Source: Clostridia bacterium
Lineage (GTDB): Bacteria > Bacillota > Clostridia > Oscillospirales > UBA644
Assembly (NCBI GenBank): GCA_017621705.1
Contig: JAGASR010000035.1
Coordinates: 1 to 49,548 of the forward strand
Length of the DNA: 49,548 nt
Direction of reading: 5' to 3'
This document shows, piece by piece, positions 33,688 through 41,794 of the stretch (positions are counted from its first letter, which is position 1; every line of letters starts with the position of its first letter). The notes below the pieces were generated by a model. It was not told where the DNA came from and did no database searches. It saw nothing but the letters and a program-made list of their open reading frames with translations. A program made the translations under genes and the position numbers.

Positions 33688-36636
33688 ATGAAAATCATAC
33701 AGAAAATAAACGATAAAGCTCCGTCCTACGGTTCGATACCTTTCTGGAGCTGGAACGATAAACTCGAATCCGAGGAACTCCGCCGTCAGATCAGACGCAT
33801 GAAAGAACTCGGAATGAACGGCTTTTTCATGCATGCAAGAGGCGGACTTGAAACCGAATATCTTTCGGACGATTGGTTCGACTGCGTAAAGGCATGCGTT
33901 GACGAAGCGAAAAAGCTCGGAATGGAAGCATGGTCATACGACGAAAACGGCTGGCCCTCGGGCTTTGCGGGCGGAAAACTTTTAAACGACAAGAAAAATT
34001 TCGCGATCGGTCTTCTGACGGAAGAAGTTTCTGTTTTTCCCGATGATGAAGACACGGTTGCGGCATACATAAAAAACAACGACTGCGGTTACGATTGGGT
34101 GACGGCGCCCGTTGACGGCTGTGAAAATTATCTGCGAATATACAGACAGTACGACAGCTCGTACGTCGATACTCTCGACGGTAACATAACAAGAGAATTC
34201 ATCAAACTCACCCACGAAGAATACAAAAAGATCTGCGGAGACGATTTCGGCGGCGCAATGCCGGGATTTTTCACCGACGAACCGCAGTACTTCCGTTGGG
34301 GTCACACGTATTCCAACACCCTGCCGAAGATCTTCAAAGAAACTTACGGCTATGAAATTTTCACCGGTCTTCCCGCAATTTTCGAAAAAGATGTCCCGAA
34401 CGGTGACACTTTCCGCTACGACTACTACAAGCTCATCCACGAACTTTTCATCAATAACTGGGTAAAAGTCGTTTACGATTGGTGCAAAGAAAACGGCGTT
34501 CAGCTAACGGGTCACGCAGTCGAAGAATCTTCTCTCGGCGGTCAGATGATGTGTATCGGCGGTGTCATGCCGTTTTACGAATACGAAGATATCCCCGGTA
34601 TCGACTATCTCGGCAGAGGAATTGCAGACGATATTGCGCCGAAGCAGTTAGGTTCCGCATGCGCACAGCTCGGCAAGAAAAAGGCTCTTTCGGAAATGTT
34701 CGGTTGCTGCGGCTGGGACGTTTCGCCGACCGAGCTTAAACGTATAACCGATGTACAGTATGCGAACGGCGTAAATCTGATGTGTCAGCACCTCTACCCC
34801 TATTCAGAACGCGGTCAGAGAAAGCGCGACTACCCCCTGCACTATTCGGAGCATAACCCCTGGCAGGATTCAATGATCGGATTTGACTGGTACTACAACC
34901 GTCTCGGTGCGGCGCTTTCCGAAGGCGAAGAATACGCGCCCATTCTTGTTATACACCCCATTCACGGTGCGTACATGCGCTACAAAAAAGGCTCCGATTG
35001 GCTCAACGAGATCGAAGGACATTTCTTCGGACTTTCAAGACTTCTCGGTCACAATCAAGTCCCCTACCATTACGGCGACGAGAACATGATGAAGAAAATG
35101 GCATCCGTCGAAGGCGATAAGATCAGAGTCGGCAGATGCGTTTACGATACGGTCATCGTTCCGTTTACTTATTCTCTCGACAGCGAAACCTGCGAAATGT
35201 TAAAAGAATATATCGCAAACGGCGGCAAGATCTGGCTTTACAAAGATGCTCCCGAAAATATCGACGGCAGAAAAGCGGATCTTTCATGGCTCAAGCCCAA
35301 CATTGAGTGGGAAGAAATACTCGCAAAGCGCGATATCCGTATTTCGCTCAACGGCGAAAACGTTTCCGCACTCCGTAAAATGACGAGAAAACTCGAAGAC
35401 GGCTCGTCTCTTGTTTATATCGCAAACGTGACCGATGATGAGCTCGTAAACGTCAAAGTCGGCATTCCCGAAGCGAAAAACGTTGCGGAAATAGATCTTG
35501 AGACGATGAATGTTATCCCCGTCCACGGCGAGATCTGCGAAAAATGCGGTGGCAGGATCGTGTATCTGAATTTCGAAAATGCTCAAAGCCACCTTCTTAT
35601 AGTAAACAGCACTGAAAACGACCTCAGCCTTGCCGACGGAAAGCCCGAGACCGTAAACGAATTCATTCCCGTTCCCGACACCGCTGTTTTTGCCGAAAAA
35701 CCCGTTAATATGCTGACTTTCGATATCGCATCGCTTTCAAAAAACGGTGTCGATTTCGACGAACCTCTCTCGATCTACGGAATAAAAGACAACCTTTTCC
35801 GCGAAAAATACAGCGGCAAAGCCTGGATAAAATACACATTCACGACTGACGAAAACTTCGTTGCAAAAGATCTCCGATTTGTTCTCGAACCGATGAATCA
35901 GCAGAGCGTTACCGTCAACGGCATCGAAATTACGGCAAACGAAAACGACTGGTGGTTTGACAGAGCGTTTAAAGTTTACGATATAACAAAAGCCGTCAAA
36001 GCAGGCGAAAATGAGATCACGGTCTGCATCGACTACTATCAGAGAGATTATGTTTATTACGTTCTTTACGGCGGAGTTTCCGAATCGCTTCGAAACTGTC
36101 TTGCGTTCGATACGGAAGTCGAGCCTGCGTATATGATCGGCGATTTTGCGTTGAAAACAGATAAACCGTTCACGGAAGAGACAAGAAATGCCGAACTTTA
36201 CGACGGAACTTTCGTTCTCACCGAGCAGAAATACAGCGTTTATATAAAAGATATCGTAAAAGACGGCTATCCTTTCTACTGCGGCACCGCAAAAGTCAGA
36301 TACAACTATGATTACAAGAACGGAGAGCCGACCGTTATCGCATTGAACGGACGCTTCGCTGTCTGCAAGGTAAAAGTCAACGGCAAAGATGCGGGCGAGA
36401 TGATGTTCAGAAATCATATAGATCTTGAAAAACTTCTCAAAGAAGGAGAAAACGAGATAATTATCGAATTCACAAACTCCATGCGAAACCTCATGGGTCC
36501 GCATCACAGACACGATGCAGAGCCTTACGGTGTCGGTCCCTCAACTTTCTCATTCGAAAAAGAATGGAAAGGCCGCGAATGCAGAAGCTATGCAGACCGA
36601 TATGCGTTTGTACGTTTCGGCGTTGAAAGCAAGTAA
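33688..36636 (+). CDS. GH106-like (alpha-L-rhamnosidase-type) glycoside hydrolase
   Basis: 982 residues. The start has the signature of GH106-like proteins: PFWSWNDKL, QIRRMKELGMNGFFMHARGG, and AWSYDENGWPSGFAGG. The first ~600 residues form the TIM-barrel catalytic part plus a glutamine-amidotransferase-like segment; the last ~350 contain beta-sandwich domains (VTVNGIEITANEN, and later VKVNGKDAGEM). No signal peptide, so it acts on imported oligosaccharides. GH106 enzymes release alpha-L-rhamnose, but this subgroup is little characterised. AAAGGA precedes the start, 17 nt after the glycyl radical enzyme gene. No terminator was found after it. Confidence 0.75.
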   Translation: MKIIQKINDKAPSYGSIPFWSWNDKLESEELRRQIRRMKELGMNGFFMHARGGLETEYLSDDWFDCVKACVDEAKKLGMEAWSYDENGWPSGFAGGKLLNDKKNFAIGLLTEEVSVFPDDEDTVAAYIKNNDCGYDWVTAPVDGCENYLRIYRQYDSSYVDTLDGNITREFIKLTHEEYKKICGDDFGGAMPGFFTDEPQYFRWGHTYSNTLPKIFKETYGYEIFTGLPAIFEKDVPNGDTFRYDYYKLIHELFINNWVKVVYDWCKENGVQLTGHAVEESSLGGQMMCIGGVMPFYEYEDIPGIDYLGRGIADDIAPKQLGSACAQLGKKKALSEMFGCCGWDVSPTELKRITDVQYANGVNLMCQHLYPYSERGQRKRDYPLHYSEHNPWQDSMIGFDWYYNRLGAALSEGEEYAPILVIHPIHGAYMRYKKGSDWLNEIEGHFFGLSRLLGHNQVPYHYGDENMMKKMASVEGDKIRVGRCVYDTVIVPFTYSLDSETCEMLKEYIANGGKIWLYKDAPENIDGRKADLSWLKPNIEWEEILAKRDIRISLNGENVSALRKMTRKLEDGSSLVYIANVTDDELVNVKVGIPEAKNVAEIDLETMNVIPVHGEICEKCGGRIVYLNFENAQSHLLIVNSTENDLSLADGKPETVNEFIPVPDTAVFAEKPVNMLTFDIASLSKNGVDFDEPLSIYGIKDNLFREKYSGKAWIKYTFTTDENFVAKDLRFVLEPMNQQSVTVNGIEITANENDWWFDRAFKVYDITKAVKAGENEITVCIDYYQRDYVYYVLYGGVSESLRNCLAFDTEVEPAYMIGDFALKTDKPFTEETRNAELYDGTFVLTEQKYSVYIKDIVKDGYPFYCGTAKVRYNYDYKNGEPTVIALNGRFAVCKVKVNGKDAGEMMFRNHIDLEKLLKEGENEIIIEFTNSMRNLMGPHHRHDAEPYGVGPSTFSFEKEWKGRECRSYADRYAFVRFGVESK

Positions 36637-36702
36637 GAACAATTTCTGAAACCGTATTAATCAAGCAAAGAACATTAAACTTTAATTTAACAGAAAAACA
36701 TT

Positions 36703-37027
36703 ATGAAGATTGAAATAACAAAAGAAGAAGCCCTGATTTTGCAGGATTGGCTATACAAAAGCAAGAAACATTTCAATAACGATACAGTAAAAGGTGTTTT
36801 TTTGGAATATAGAATGTCAGATTGAAAAGGAACTTGCCGAGCCTCTATATCCAAACTACAGAGAAATCCTTGCAAACGCAAAAGAAACCGTAAAAAAATT
36901 TACGGAATTTAAGCTATGGTTATTTTACAGAAGGAGTGTGATCATATGCAGAACAAACGAAACGGATCATCCAAAGGTGACAAAATCATGCTTATTATTC
37001 GCATCGTTCTTTCGGTTCTTGTTATAA
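36703..37027 (+). pseudogene. frameshifted small gene (single-base shift in a T7 run)
   Basis: ATG 36703 opens a frame reading MKIEITKEEALILQDW that stops after 40 codons. From the T7 run at 36797-36803, the +1 frame continues with protein-like sequence (FWNIECQIEKELAEPL, then YPNYREILANAKETVKKF). Six Ts in place of seven would join them into one protein of about 75 or more residues. The real 3' end is unclear: the second frame stays open to 37027 but from 36946 it overlaps the next gene. A sequencing error, a decayed gene or programmed slippage are all possible. I do not recognise the family. The region is more A/T-rich than its neighbours. Confidence 0.5.
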
Positions 37028-37212
37028 TCCTCGCTTTACTTCAGATCAGCGGAACGGTAGATCAAGCAATAGATTATGCAGTACCGCTGCTTGGAGTTTA
37101 TCTTCTCATTCTCTCTGTTCAGGAATGGAAACAAAATCGTGGATCTGCAATACTCAGTATTTGCCTGGCTCTGTTTATATTCATAGTTACATATATTGTC
37201 TGGTTTCAGTAA
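36946..37212 (+). CDS. small membrane protein
   Basis: 88 residues: a basic N-terminus, then three hydrophobic helices at about 15-36, 43-63 and 70-87. ATG 36946 has AAGGAG 9 nt upstream, which favours it over the in-frame ATG at 36916. I do not recognise a family. It follows the frameshifted small gene and ends before a strong terminator; the two may have been one unit. Confidence 0.6.
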   Translation: MQNKRNGSSKGDKIMLIIRIVLSVLVIILALLQISGTVDQAIDYAVPLLGVYLLILSVQEWKQNRGSAILSICLALFIFIVTYIVWFQ

Positions 37213-37238
37213 ATAAAATATCTCCAAAATATAAACGA

Positions 37239-37278
37239 AGACCCGATCTATGCATAAGCATAGGTCGGGTCTGTTTTT
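37239..37278. terminator. terminator between the small membrane protein and the EIIC gene
   Basis: A 15-bp stem with one G-T pair (37239-37253 and 37258-37272), ATAA loop, then T37274-37278. It lies between convergent genes. Confidence 0.88.
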
Positions 37279-37301
37279 CTGTATAATAAACAAACGGTAA
37301 A

Positions 37302-38312
37302 TCAATAACTTATCTTCATATACCCTTTTTTTACCCAGCCGAGTTTGCGGAAAGCGGCGTCAAAAGCGAGGGTAAGTACTGCGGGGAGAATGAAATGCAT
37401 GACGAGAATATATCCGATAGTGAGGGGGATGCCGAAAGAATCGCTCATTGCGGAGAATGCGCCGAACTGTCCGACAAAGCCGCTCGTTCCCATACCTGCG
37501 CCGGAAGATGTGTTTGTCATGCCGAGAAGAGCGGTCGAGATCGGACCGAGGACTGCGGATGCGAGAGTCGGAGCAAGCCATATCTGCGGATGACGAATGA
37601 TATTGCCGAACTGAAGCATAGACGTTCCGATACCCTGAGAAATGAGACCGCCGAAGCCGTTATCTTTATAAGAAGCGACCGCAAAACCGACCATCTGACA
37701 GCAGCAGCCGACACATGCAGCCCCCGCCGCAATACCGTCAATGCTTATCATAATACAGAGAGCCGCGGAACTGATCGGAGCCGTAAGCGCGAGGCCGACA
37801 ACAACTGCGACTGCTATACCCATGGGCACGGGTGCGAGCTCCGTTGCGCTGTTGATAACACTGCCGAGCCACTGCATGAACTGATTTATATACGGACCGA
37901 CAAATACGCCGACAAGGCCGCCGGGGATAATGGTCGTAAGAGGAGTTACGATAATATCGATCTTCGTTTTACCCGAAAGAAGAGACCCGACTTCCGCGCC
38001 GACAAGAGTTGCGACATACGCGCCGACGGGACCGCCTGCCGCATAGCCGACACCGCCGACAACTGCCGACGAGAAAACGACGAGGGGCTTATCTTTATGA
38101 AGACTGTAGCCGATTGCCGCGCCGATCGCCGCACCTACGATGGGAGACGAAGCGGAAAGCATATCCGAAATCTGCGTAAGGAATCCGCAGTACGGAATTT
38201 TTGCGATCTGACCGATGATAAGGCCGATGATGAGCGATGAAAAAAGGCCGAGCGCCATATAAGACATCGCCGTGATAAAATATCTTTTTAAAAGTTTTTT
38301 TATGAGATCCAT
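37302..38312 (-). CDS. PfoR-type PTS EIIC-like membrane protein (PF13303)
   Basis: 336 residues with about eight to ten Gly/Ala-rich membrane helices. The pattern ALGLFSSLIIGLIIGQ, then GAAIGAAIGY, and the late GTSGFVGQFGA segment fit the EIIC_2/PfoR family. It has no EIIA, EIIB or HPr partner nearby, and its substrate is unknown; PfoR of C. perfringens was first described as a regulator. I start at ATG 38312 (MDLIKKLLKRYF) because an in-frame ATG at 38351 is next to the -10 of the promoter. Confidence 0.8.
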   Translation of the reverse strand: MDLIKKLLKRYFITAMSYMALGLFSSLIIGLIIGQIAKIPYCGFLTQISDMLSASSPIVGAAIGAAIGYSLHKDKPLVVFSSAVVGGVGYAAGGPVGAYVATLVGAEVGSLLSGKTKIDIIVTPLTTIIPGGLVGVFVGPYINQFMQWLGSVINSATELAPVPMGIAVAVVVGLALTAPISSAALCIMISIDGIAAGAACVGCCCQMVGFAVASYKDNGFGGLISQGIGTSMLQFGNIIRHPQIWLAPTLASAVLGPISTALLGMTNTSSGAGMGTSGFVGQFGAFSAMSDSFGIPLTIGYILVMHFILPAVLTLAFDAAFRKLGWVKKGYMKISY

Positions 38313-38341
38313 AATCCACTTTATCCTTTTGATTTTTTTAC

Positions 38342-38370
38342 AGTATAGCATATTTCTTTATCAATTTCAA
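38342..38370 (-). promoter_or_regulatory. sigma-A promoter for the EIIC-like gene
   Basis: On the minus strand: TTGAAA (38365-38370), a 17-bp spacer and TATACT (38342-38347), with TG-C in front of the -10. Confidence 0.75.
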
Positions 38371-38380
38371 GCAAACCGCC

Positions 38381-38409
38381 GAATTTTTCGGTTTTTTTCG
38401 GAAATGTTA
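38381..38409 (+). promoter_or_regulatory. possible sigma-F/G type promoter for gpr
   Basis: GAATT (38381-38385), a 17-bp spacer and AATGTTA (38403-38409) resemble the forespore pattern GHATR-N17/18-CATWHTA at 4 of 5 and 5 of 7 positions. No sigma-A promoter is evident. gpr is forespore-expressed in Bacillus, so the location is plausible, but the match is weak. Confidence 0.3.
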
Positions 38410-38440
38410 AGTTAAAACTAAAAAAACGGAGAAGCGGAAA

Positions 38441-39430
38441 ATGGATTTCACACAACGAAGCGATCTTGCGACGGAAATAATAAAAATAAAGAAAACAGAT
38501 GAAAAAGACGGTATATTGACCGAAGAATTCACCTCAAACGGAATTTTTATAAATAAAATTACGGTAAAAACAGAAAATGCGGCAAAAAATATCGGGAAAC
38601 CCTGCGGAACGTATATAACGGTCGATCTGTCGGGCGCATTTTCCTCGGATGAGACGCACACAAAAGCCGTCGATGCGATCGCGGAAGAACTGAAAGAGCT
38701 TATCGGCGAGGATCTTTCGGACAGCGCAATGATAGTGGGACTCGGAAATTCCGAACTTACTTCCGATGCGATCGGGCCGCAGACAGTCTCGGGACTTATC
38801 GTCACACGTCATTTAAAACAGCATCTGCCCGAAGTCTATTCTGCGATGCCTCTTCGCGAAACGGCGGCTTTTCTGCCGGGAGTTCTCGGGCACACGGGAA
38901 TAGAGAGCGCAGAGACAGTCAAAGCGATAGCAAAGATCGTTGAACCGAAAGTTCTAATAATAATTGACGCACTCGCTTCGCGAAAGGTAGACAGGCTCTG
39001 CTCTACGGTCCAGATAAGCGATACGGGAATCAGCCCGGGTTCGGGGGTCGGAAACGACAGAAAAGAGATAAGCGAAAAGACGGTCGGAATACCCGTAATA
39101 GCGATAGGTATACCGACGGTGGTCGATGCGACGACTCTTGCGCTCGATCTTTTCGAAGAGGCATCAAAACGTATACGCGAAGAAAAAAGCGGAGACACGA
39201 AAAAGGCGGCGGAAATATTTGAAGATTTCGATAAACTGTCAAACGAAGCGGAGCAGATAATACGGAAAGTTCTGTCATCTTCGGAATCGGGCGCGGGCGA
39301 AATGATCGTAACGCCGAGAGATATAGACGTGATCGTCAATAAATCCTCGCGGCTTTTATCGCTTGCGCTGAATAAAGCACTCCACGGTCAGCTCGAACAG
39401 GAAGAGATCAATGCGCTTTTGGGGCAATAA
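38441..39430 (+). CDS. gpr: GPR endopeptidase (germination protease)
   Basis: 329 residues. The start has QRSDLATE, equivalent to the RTDLAVE segment where the zymogen is cut; by alignment the pro-peptide would be only about 8 residues, shorter than the 15-16 of Bacillus. Core motifs are present: MIVGLGNSELTSDAIGPQTV, FLPGVLGHTGIE, IIIDALASRKVDRLCSTVQI, and SPGSGVGNDRKEIS. GPR degrades small acid-soluble spore proteins in the germinating spore. GGAG lies about 10 nt upstream. It is divergent from the EIIC-like gene. Confidence 0.96.
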   Translation: MDFTQRSDLATEIIKIKKTDEKDGILTEEFTSNGIFINKITVKTENAAKNIGKPCGTYITVDLSGAFSSDETHTKAVDAIAEELKELIGEDLSDSAMIVGLGNSELTSDAIGPQTVSGLIVTRHLKQHLPEVYSAMPLRETAAFLPGVLGHTGIESAETVKAIAKIVEPKVLIIIDALASRKVDRLCSTVQISDTGISPGSGVGNDRKEISEKTVGIPVIAIGIPTVVDATTLALDLFEEASKRIREEKSGDTKKAAEIFEDFDKLSNEAEQIIRKVLSSSESGAGEMIVTPRDIDVIVNKSSRLLSLALNKALHGQLEQEEINALLGQ

Positions 39431-39444
39431 ATTTCCGAAAAAGA

Positions 39445-39473
39445 TTGACAGACGGGTCGGGATATGTTAAAAT
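39445..39473 (+). promoter_or_regulatory. sigma-A promoter for the fucosidase gene
   Basis: TTGACA (39445-39450), a 17-bp spacer and TAAAAT (39468-39473), with TG at 39465-39466 (extended -10). Confidence 0.8.
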
Positions 39474-39507
39474 AAATCAAACACATAAAAACAAGGAGAT
39501 TACGACT

Positions 39508-40749
39508 ATGGCTATCCCCGTACCCGAAAAAAGAATAGCAAAATTTGAAAAATTAGGCTTTGGTATGTTCATTCACTGGGGTCTTTACTCTCAGCTCGGC
39601 AGAGGCGAGTGGGTCCAGTTTATTGAAAAAATCCCCAAAGAAGAATATGCAAAACTCAAAGATACGTTTACCGCAAAAGAATTCAACGGCAGAGAGATCG
39701 CAAAGATCGCCAAAAGAGCCGGCATGAATTATATAACACTCACTACCCGTCACCACGAAGGCTTTTCACTTTACGATACACGCGGACTTAACGACTACGA
39801 TGCTCCGCACTCCCCCGCAGGCAGAGACCTTATAAAAGATTTTGTTGAAGGCTGTCGTGCAGAGGGTATCCTTCCGATGTTCTACCACACGACTCTTGAC
39901 TGGTATAACGATGATTTTAACGGCAATTTCAAGGAATACCTCAAATATCTTCGCCGCTCCGTTGAGATTCTCTGTACAGAATACGGTGAGATCGGCGGTC
40001 TCTGGTTTGACGGAAACTGGTCGAAACCGAACGACGACTGGGAAGAAGACGAGCTTTACGGTCTTATCAGAAGAAACCAGCCCGATGCGATGATTATTAA
40101 CAACACAGGTCTCGATGCGCGCGGATTTGTCGGAAACTCTTACCTTGACAGCGTAACTTTCGAGCAGGGCCGTCCCACTCCTATGAACAGAGAAGGTATG
40201 CCCAAATACCTCGCTGCAGAAATGTGTCAGACGATCAACGGTCATTGGGGCATCGGCACTATCGACTTCAATTATCAGTCTCTTCCCGAACTTATCGAAA
40301 ACCTCTGCGCTTGCAGAAAAGTCGGCGCAAACTATCTTCTCAACGTCGGTCCGACCGCAGAGGGTAAGATCCTACCCCTTCAGGCAGAACTTCTTGCCGC
40401 TGTCGGCGACTGGATCAGAGCTACCGGCGATGCGATCTATAACGGCAAACCCTGCGATATCAAAGCCTCAGGCAAAGACTTTGTTCTTTTCGACGGCGAA
40501 AAATACTGGTTCTACATTCACGACCTTACGATCAAAGCACAGGATAACGTTGTAAAAGGCGTTGCTGGTGTCGGTCCGAGATCGTTCACGGATGCGAAAG
40601 TTCCATTCAAATCCATCAAATGGGTAGATAACGGCGAGGAACTCAAATTTACGCAGAACACCAAAAACGGACTTCTTTGCGTTGACTGTACGGGCTACCC
40701 CTACGGCACGAACATGGTAGTAAGAGTCGCTGTTGCAGATGCGCTTTAA
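39508..40749 (+). CDS. alpha-L-fucosidase (GH29)
   Basis: 413 residues from ATG 39508 (AAGGAG at 39493-39498); an upstream in-frame TTG overlaps the promoter. GH29 motifs: FGMFIHWGLYS, TRHHEGFSLYDT, and the nucleophile D168 in GGLWFDGNW. The late conserved YLLNVGPTAEG is present, and a short beta domain follows. No signal peptide, so it acts inside the cell on imported fucosylated oligosaccharides. The acid/base residue is variable in GH29 and not assigned. Its last 11 nt overlap the radical SAM gene. Confidence 0.92.
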   Translation: MAIPVPEKRIAKFEKLGFGMFIHWGLYSQLGRGEWVQFIEKIPKEEYAKLKDTFTAKEFNGREIAKIAKRAGMNYITLTTRHHEGFSLYDTRGLNDYDAPHSPAGRDLIKDFVEGCRAEGILPMFYHTTLDWYNDDFNGNFKEYLKYLRRSVEILCTEYGEIGGLWFDGNWSKPNDDWEEDELYGLIRRNQPDAMIINNTGLDARGFVGNSYLDSVTFEQGRPTPMNREGMPKYLAAEMCQTINGHWGIGTIDFNYQSLPELIENLCACRKVGANYLLNVGPTAEGKILPLQAELLAAVGDWIRATGDAIYNGKPCDIKASGKDFVLFDGEKYWFYIHDLTIKAQDNVVKGVAGVGPRSFTDAKVPFKSIKWVDNGEELKFTQNTKNGLLCVDCTGYPYGTNMVVRVAVADAL

Positions 40750-41572
40750 TAAGATCTATCTGGAAATATCCAACTACTGCAATCTGAGATGCGCGTTCTG
40801 TCCCGGAACGAAAAGAGAAAAAAGGCGGCTGACGGTCGAAGAATTTACGGTTATCGTAAAAAAAATCCGTCCGTTCAGCAAATTTCTTTATTTTCACATC
40901 ATGGGAGAGCCGCTCTGTCACCCCGACCTTGAAAAATTTCTCGAAATTGCAGACGATGAGGGGTTCAAAGTCATCATAACGACGAACGGAACGCTTCTTG
41001 CGAAGCTCGAAAAAACGCTTCTTTCCGCACCTGCGCTTCATAAAGTCAATATTTCGCTCCATGCATTTGAGGCGAACGATCTTTCCGTTCCTTTTACGGA
41101 ATACCTCGACGGTTGTTTTTCTTTCGGAAAAGAATCGAACGGAGAAAAGATCGTTTCATACAGACTCTGGAACGGCGGAGGTCAGAACGAAAAAAACGGT
41201 GATATTCTTGCGAGGGCGGAGCAGTTTTTCCCAAAACCGTGGGTAGAAGAGAGAACGGGGATCCGTATTGCAGATAAAACGTATATCGAGCACGGCGATA
41301 AATTCGACTGGCCCGATCTTTCCGCAGACGAAGGCTCGGAAAACGTTTTCTGTTACGGACTTCGCGATCAGATAGGCATACTTTGCGACGGAACGGTCGT
41401 GCCGTGTTGTCTCGATCACGAGGGAGATATTGCGCTCGGAAATATTTTTCACGAAGAAATGGAAGATATTTTAAACACTCCGAGGGCAAAGGCTATATAC
41501 GACGGTTTTTCAAACCGCAAAGCAGCAGAAGAACTTTGCCGCAAATGCGGCTACGCAAGACGATTTAAATAA
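40739..41572 (+). CDS. radical SAM/SPASM domain protein
   Basis: 277 residues from ATG 40739. The radical SAM cluster is C14-x3-C18-x2-C21 (YCNLRCAFCPG). The C-terminal part has SPASM-type cysteines (CYGLRDQIGILCDGTVVPCC, and a final CRKCGYARRF) that bind auxiliary iron-sulfur clusters. The family ranges from peptide maturases to sugar or nucleic acid modification enzymes; the substrate is unknown. Its start overlaps the fucosidase stop by 11 nt with no separate ribosome binding site, so expression is coupled. No small precursor-peptide gene is visible nearby. A hairpin terminator follows. Confidence 0.85.
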   Translation: MRFNKIYLEISNYCNLRCAFCPGTKREKRRLTVEEFTVIVKKIRPFSKFLYFHIMGEPLCHPDLEKFLEIADDEGFKVIITTNGTLLAKLEKTLLSAPALHKVNISLHAFEANDLSVPFTEYLDGCFSFGKESNGEKIVSYRLWNGGGQNEKNGDILARAEQFFPKPWVEERTGIRIADKTYIEHGDKFDWPDLSADEGSENVFCYGLRDQIGILCDGTVVPCCLDHEGDIALGNIFHEEMEDILNTPRAKAIYDGFSNRKAAEELCRKCGYARRFK

Positions 41573-41615
41573 ACCAACAAAGCTGAAAACAATAAAAATC
41601 CGATGTATGAAACCG

Positions 41616-41652
41616 AAGCCTCCCTTAATTGCTGTTAAGGGAGGCTTATTTT
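41616..41652 (+). terminator. terminator after the fucosidase/radical SAM operon
   Basis: A 13-bp perfect stem (41616-41628 and 41635-41647) with a 6-nt loop; the T tract is short and interrupted. Confidence 0.75.
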
Positions 41653-41755
41653 CATATGAAAAAGAAATACGGTATACTATGAAGAGAAAAATAAACATAA
41701 TATTTTTCAAAAAAATTCCCAACCCAAATCCTTTTTTGGTTACTTAATGATTGAA

Positions 41756-41767
41756 ACAACATGTTGT
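41756..41767. promoter_or_regulatory. 12-bp palindrome before the sigma factor gene
   Basis: ACAACATGTTGT is a perfect dyad 28 bp before the preferred TTG start, downstream of a possible -10 (TATACT, 41673-41678). A second imperfect inverted repeat lies at 41721-41741. It could be an operator; it may also be chance. Confidence 0.3.
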
Positions 41768-41794
41768 ATTCCAAAAGAAAGTGAGGTGAACACC

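Noticed and set aside
30635..36636. Propanediol-type bacterial microcompartment operon
   Set aside because: No shell protein, aldehyde or alcohol dehydrogenase genes are nearby, so the substrate call was left open.
40739..41746. RiPP cluster built around the radical SAM/SPASM gene
   Set aside because: No plausible precursor peptide, transporter or protease lies next to it.
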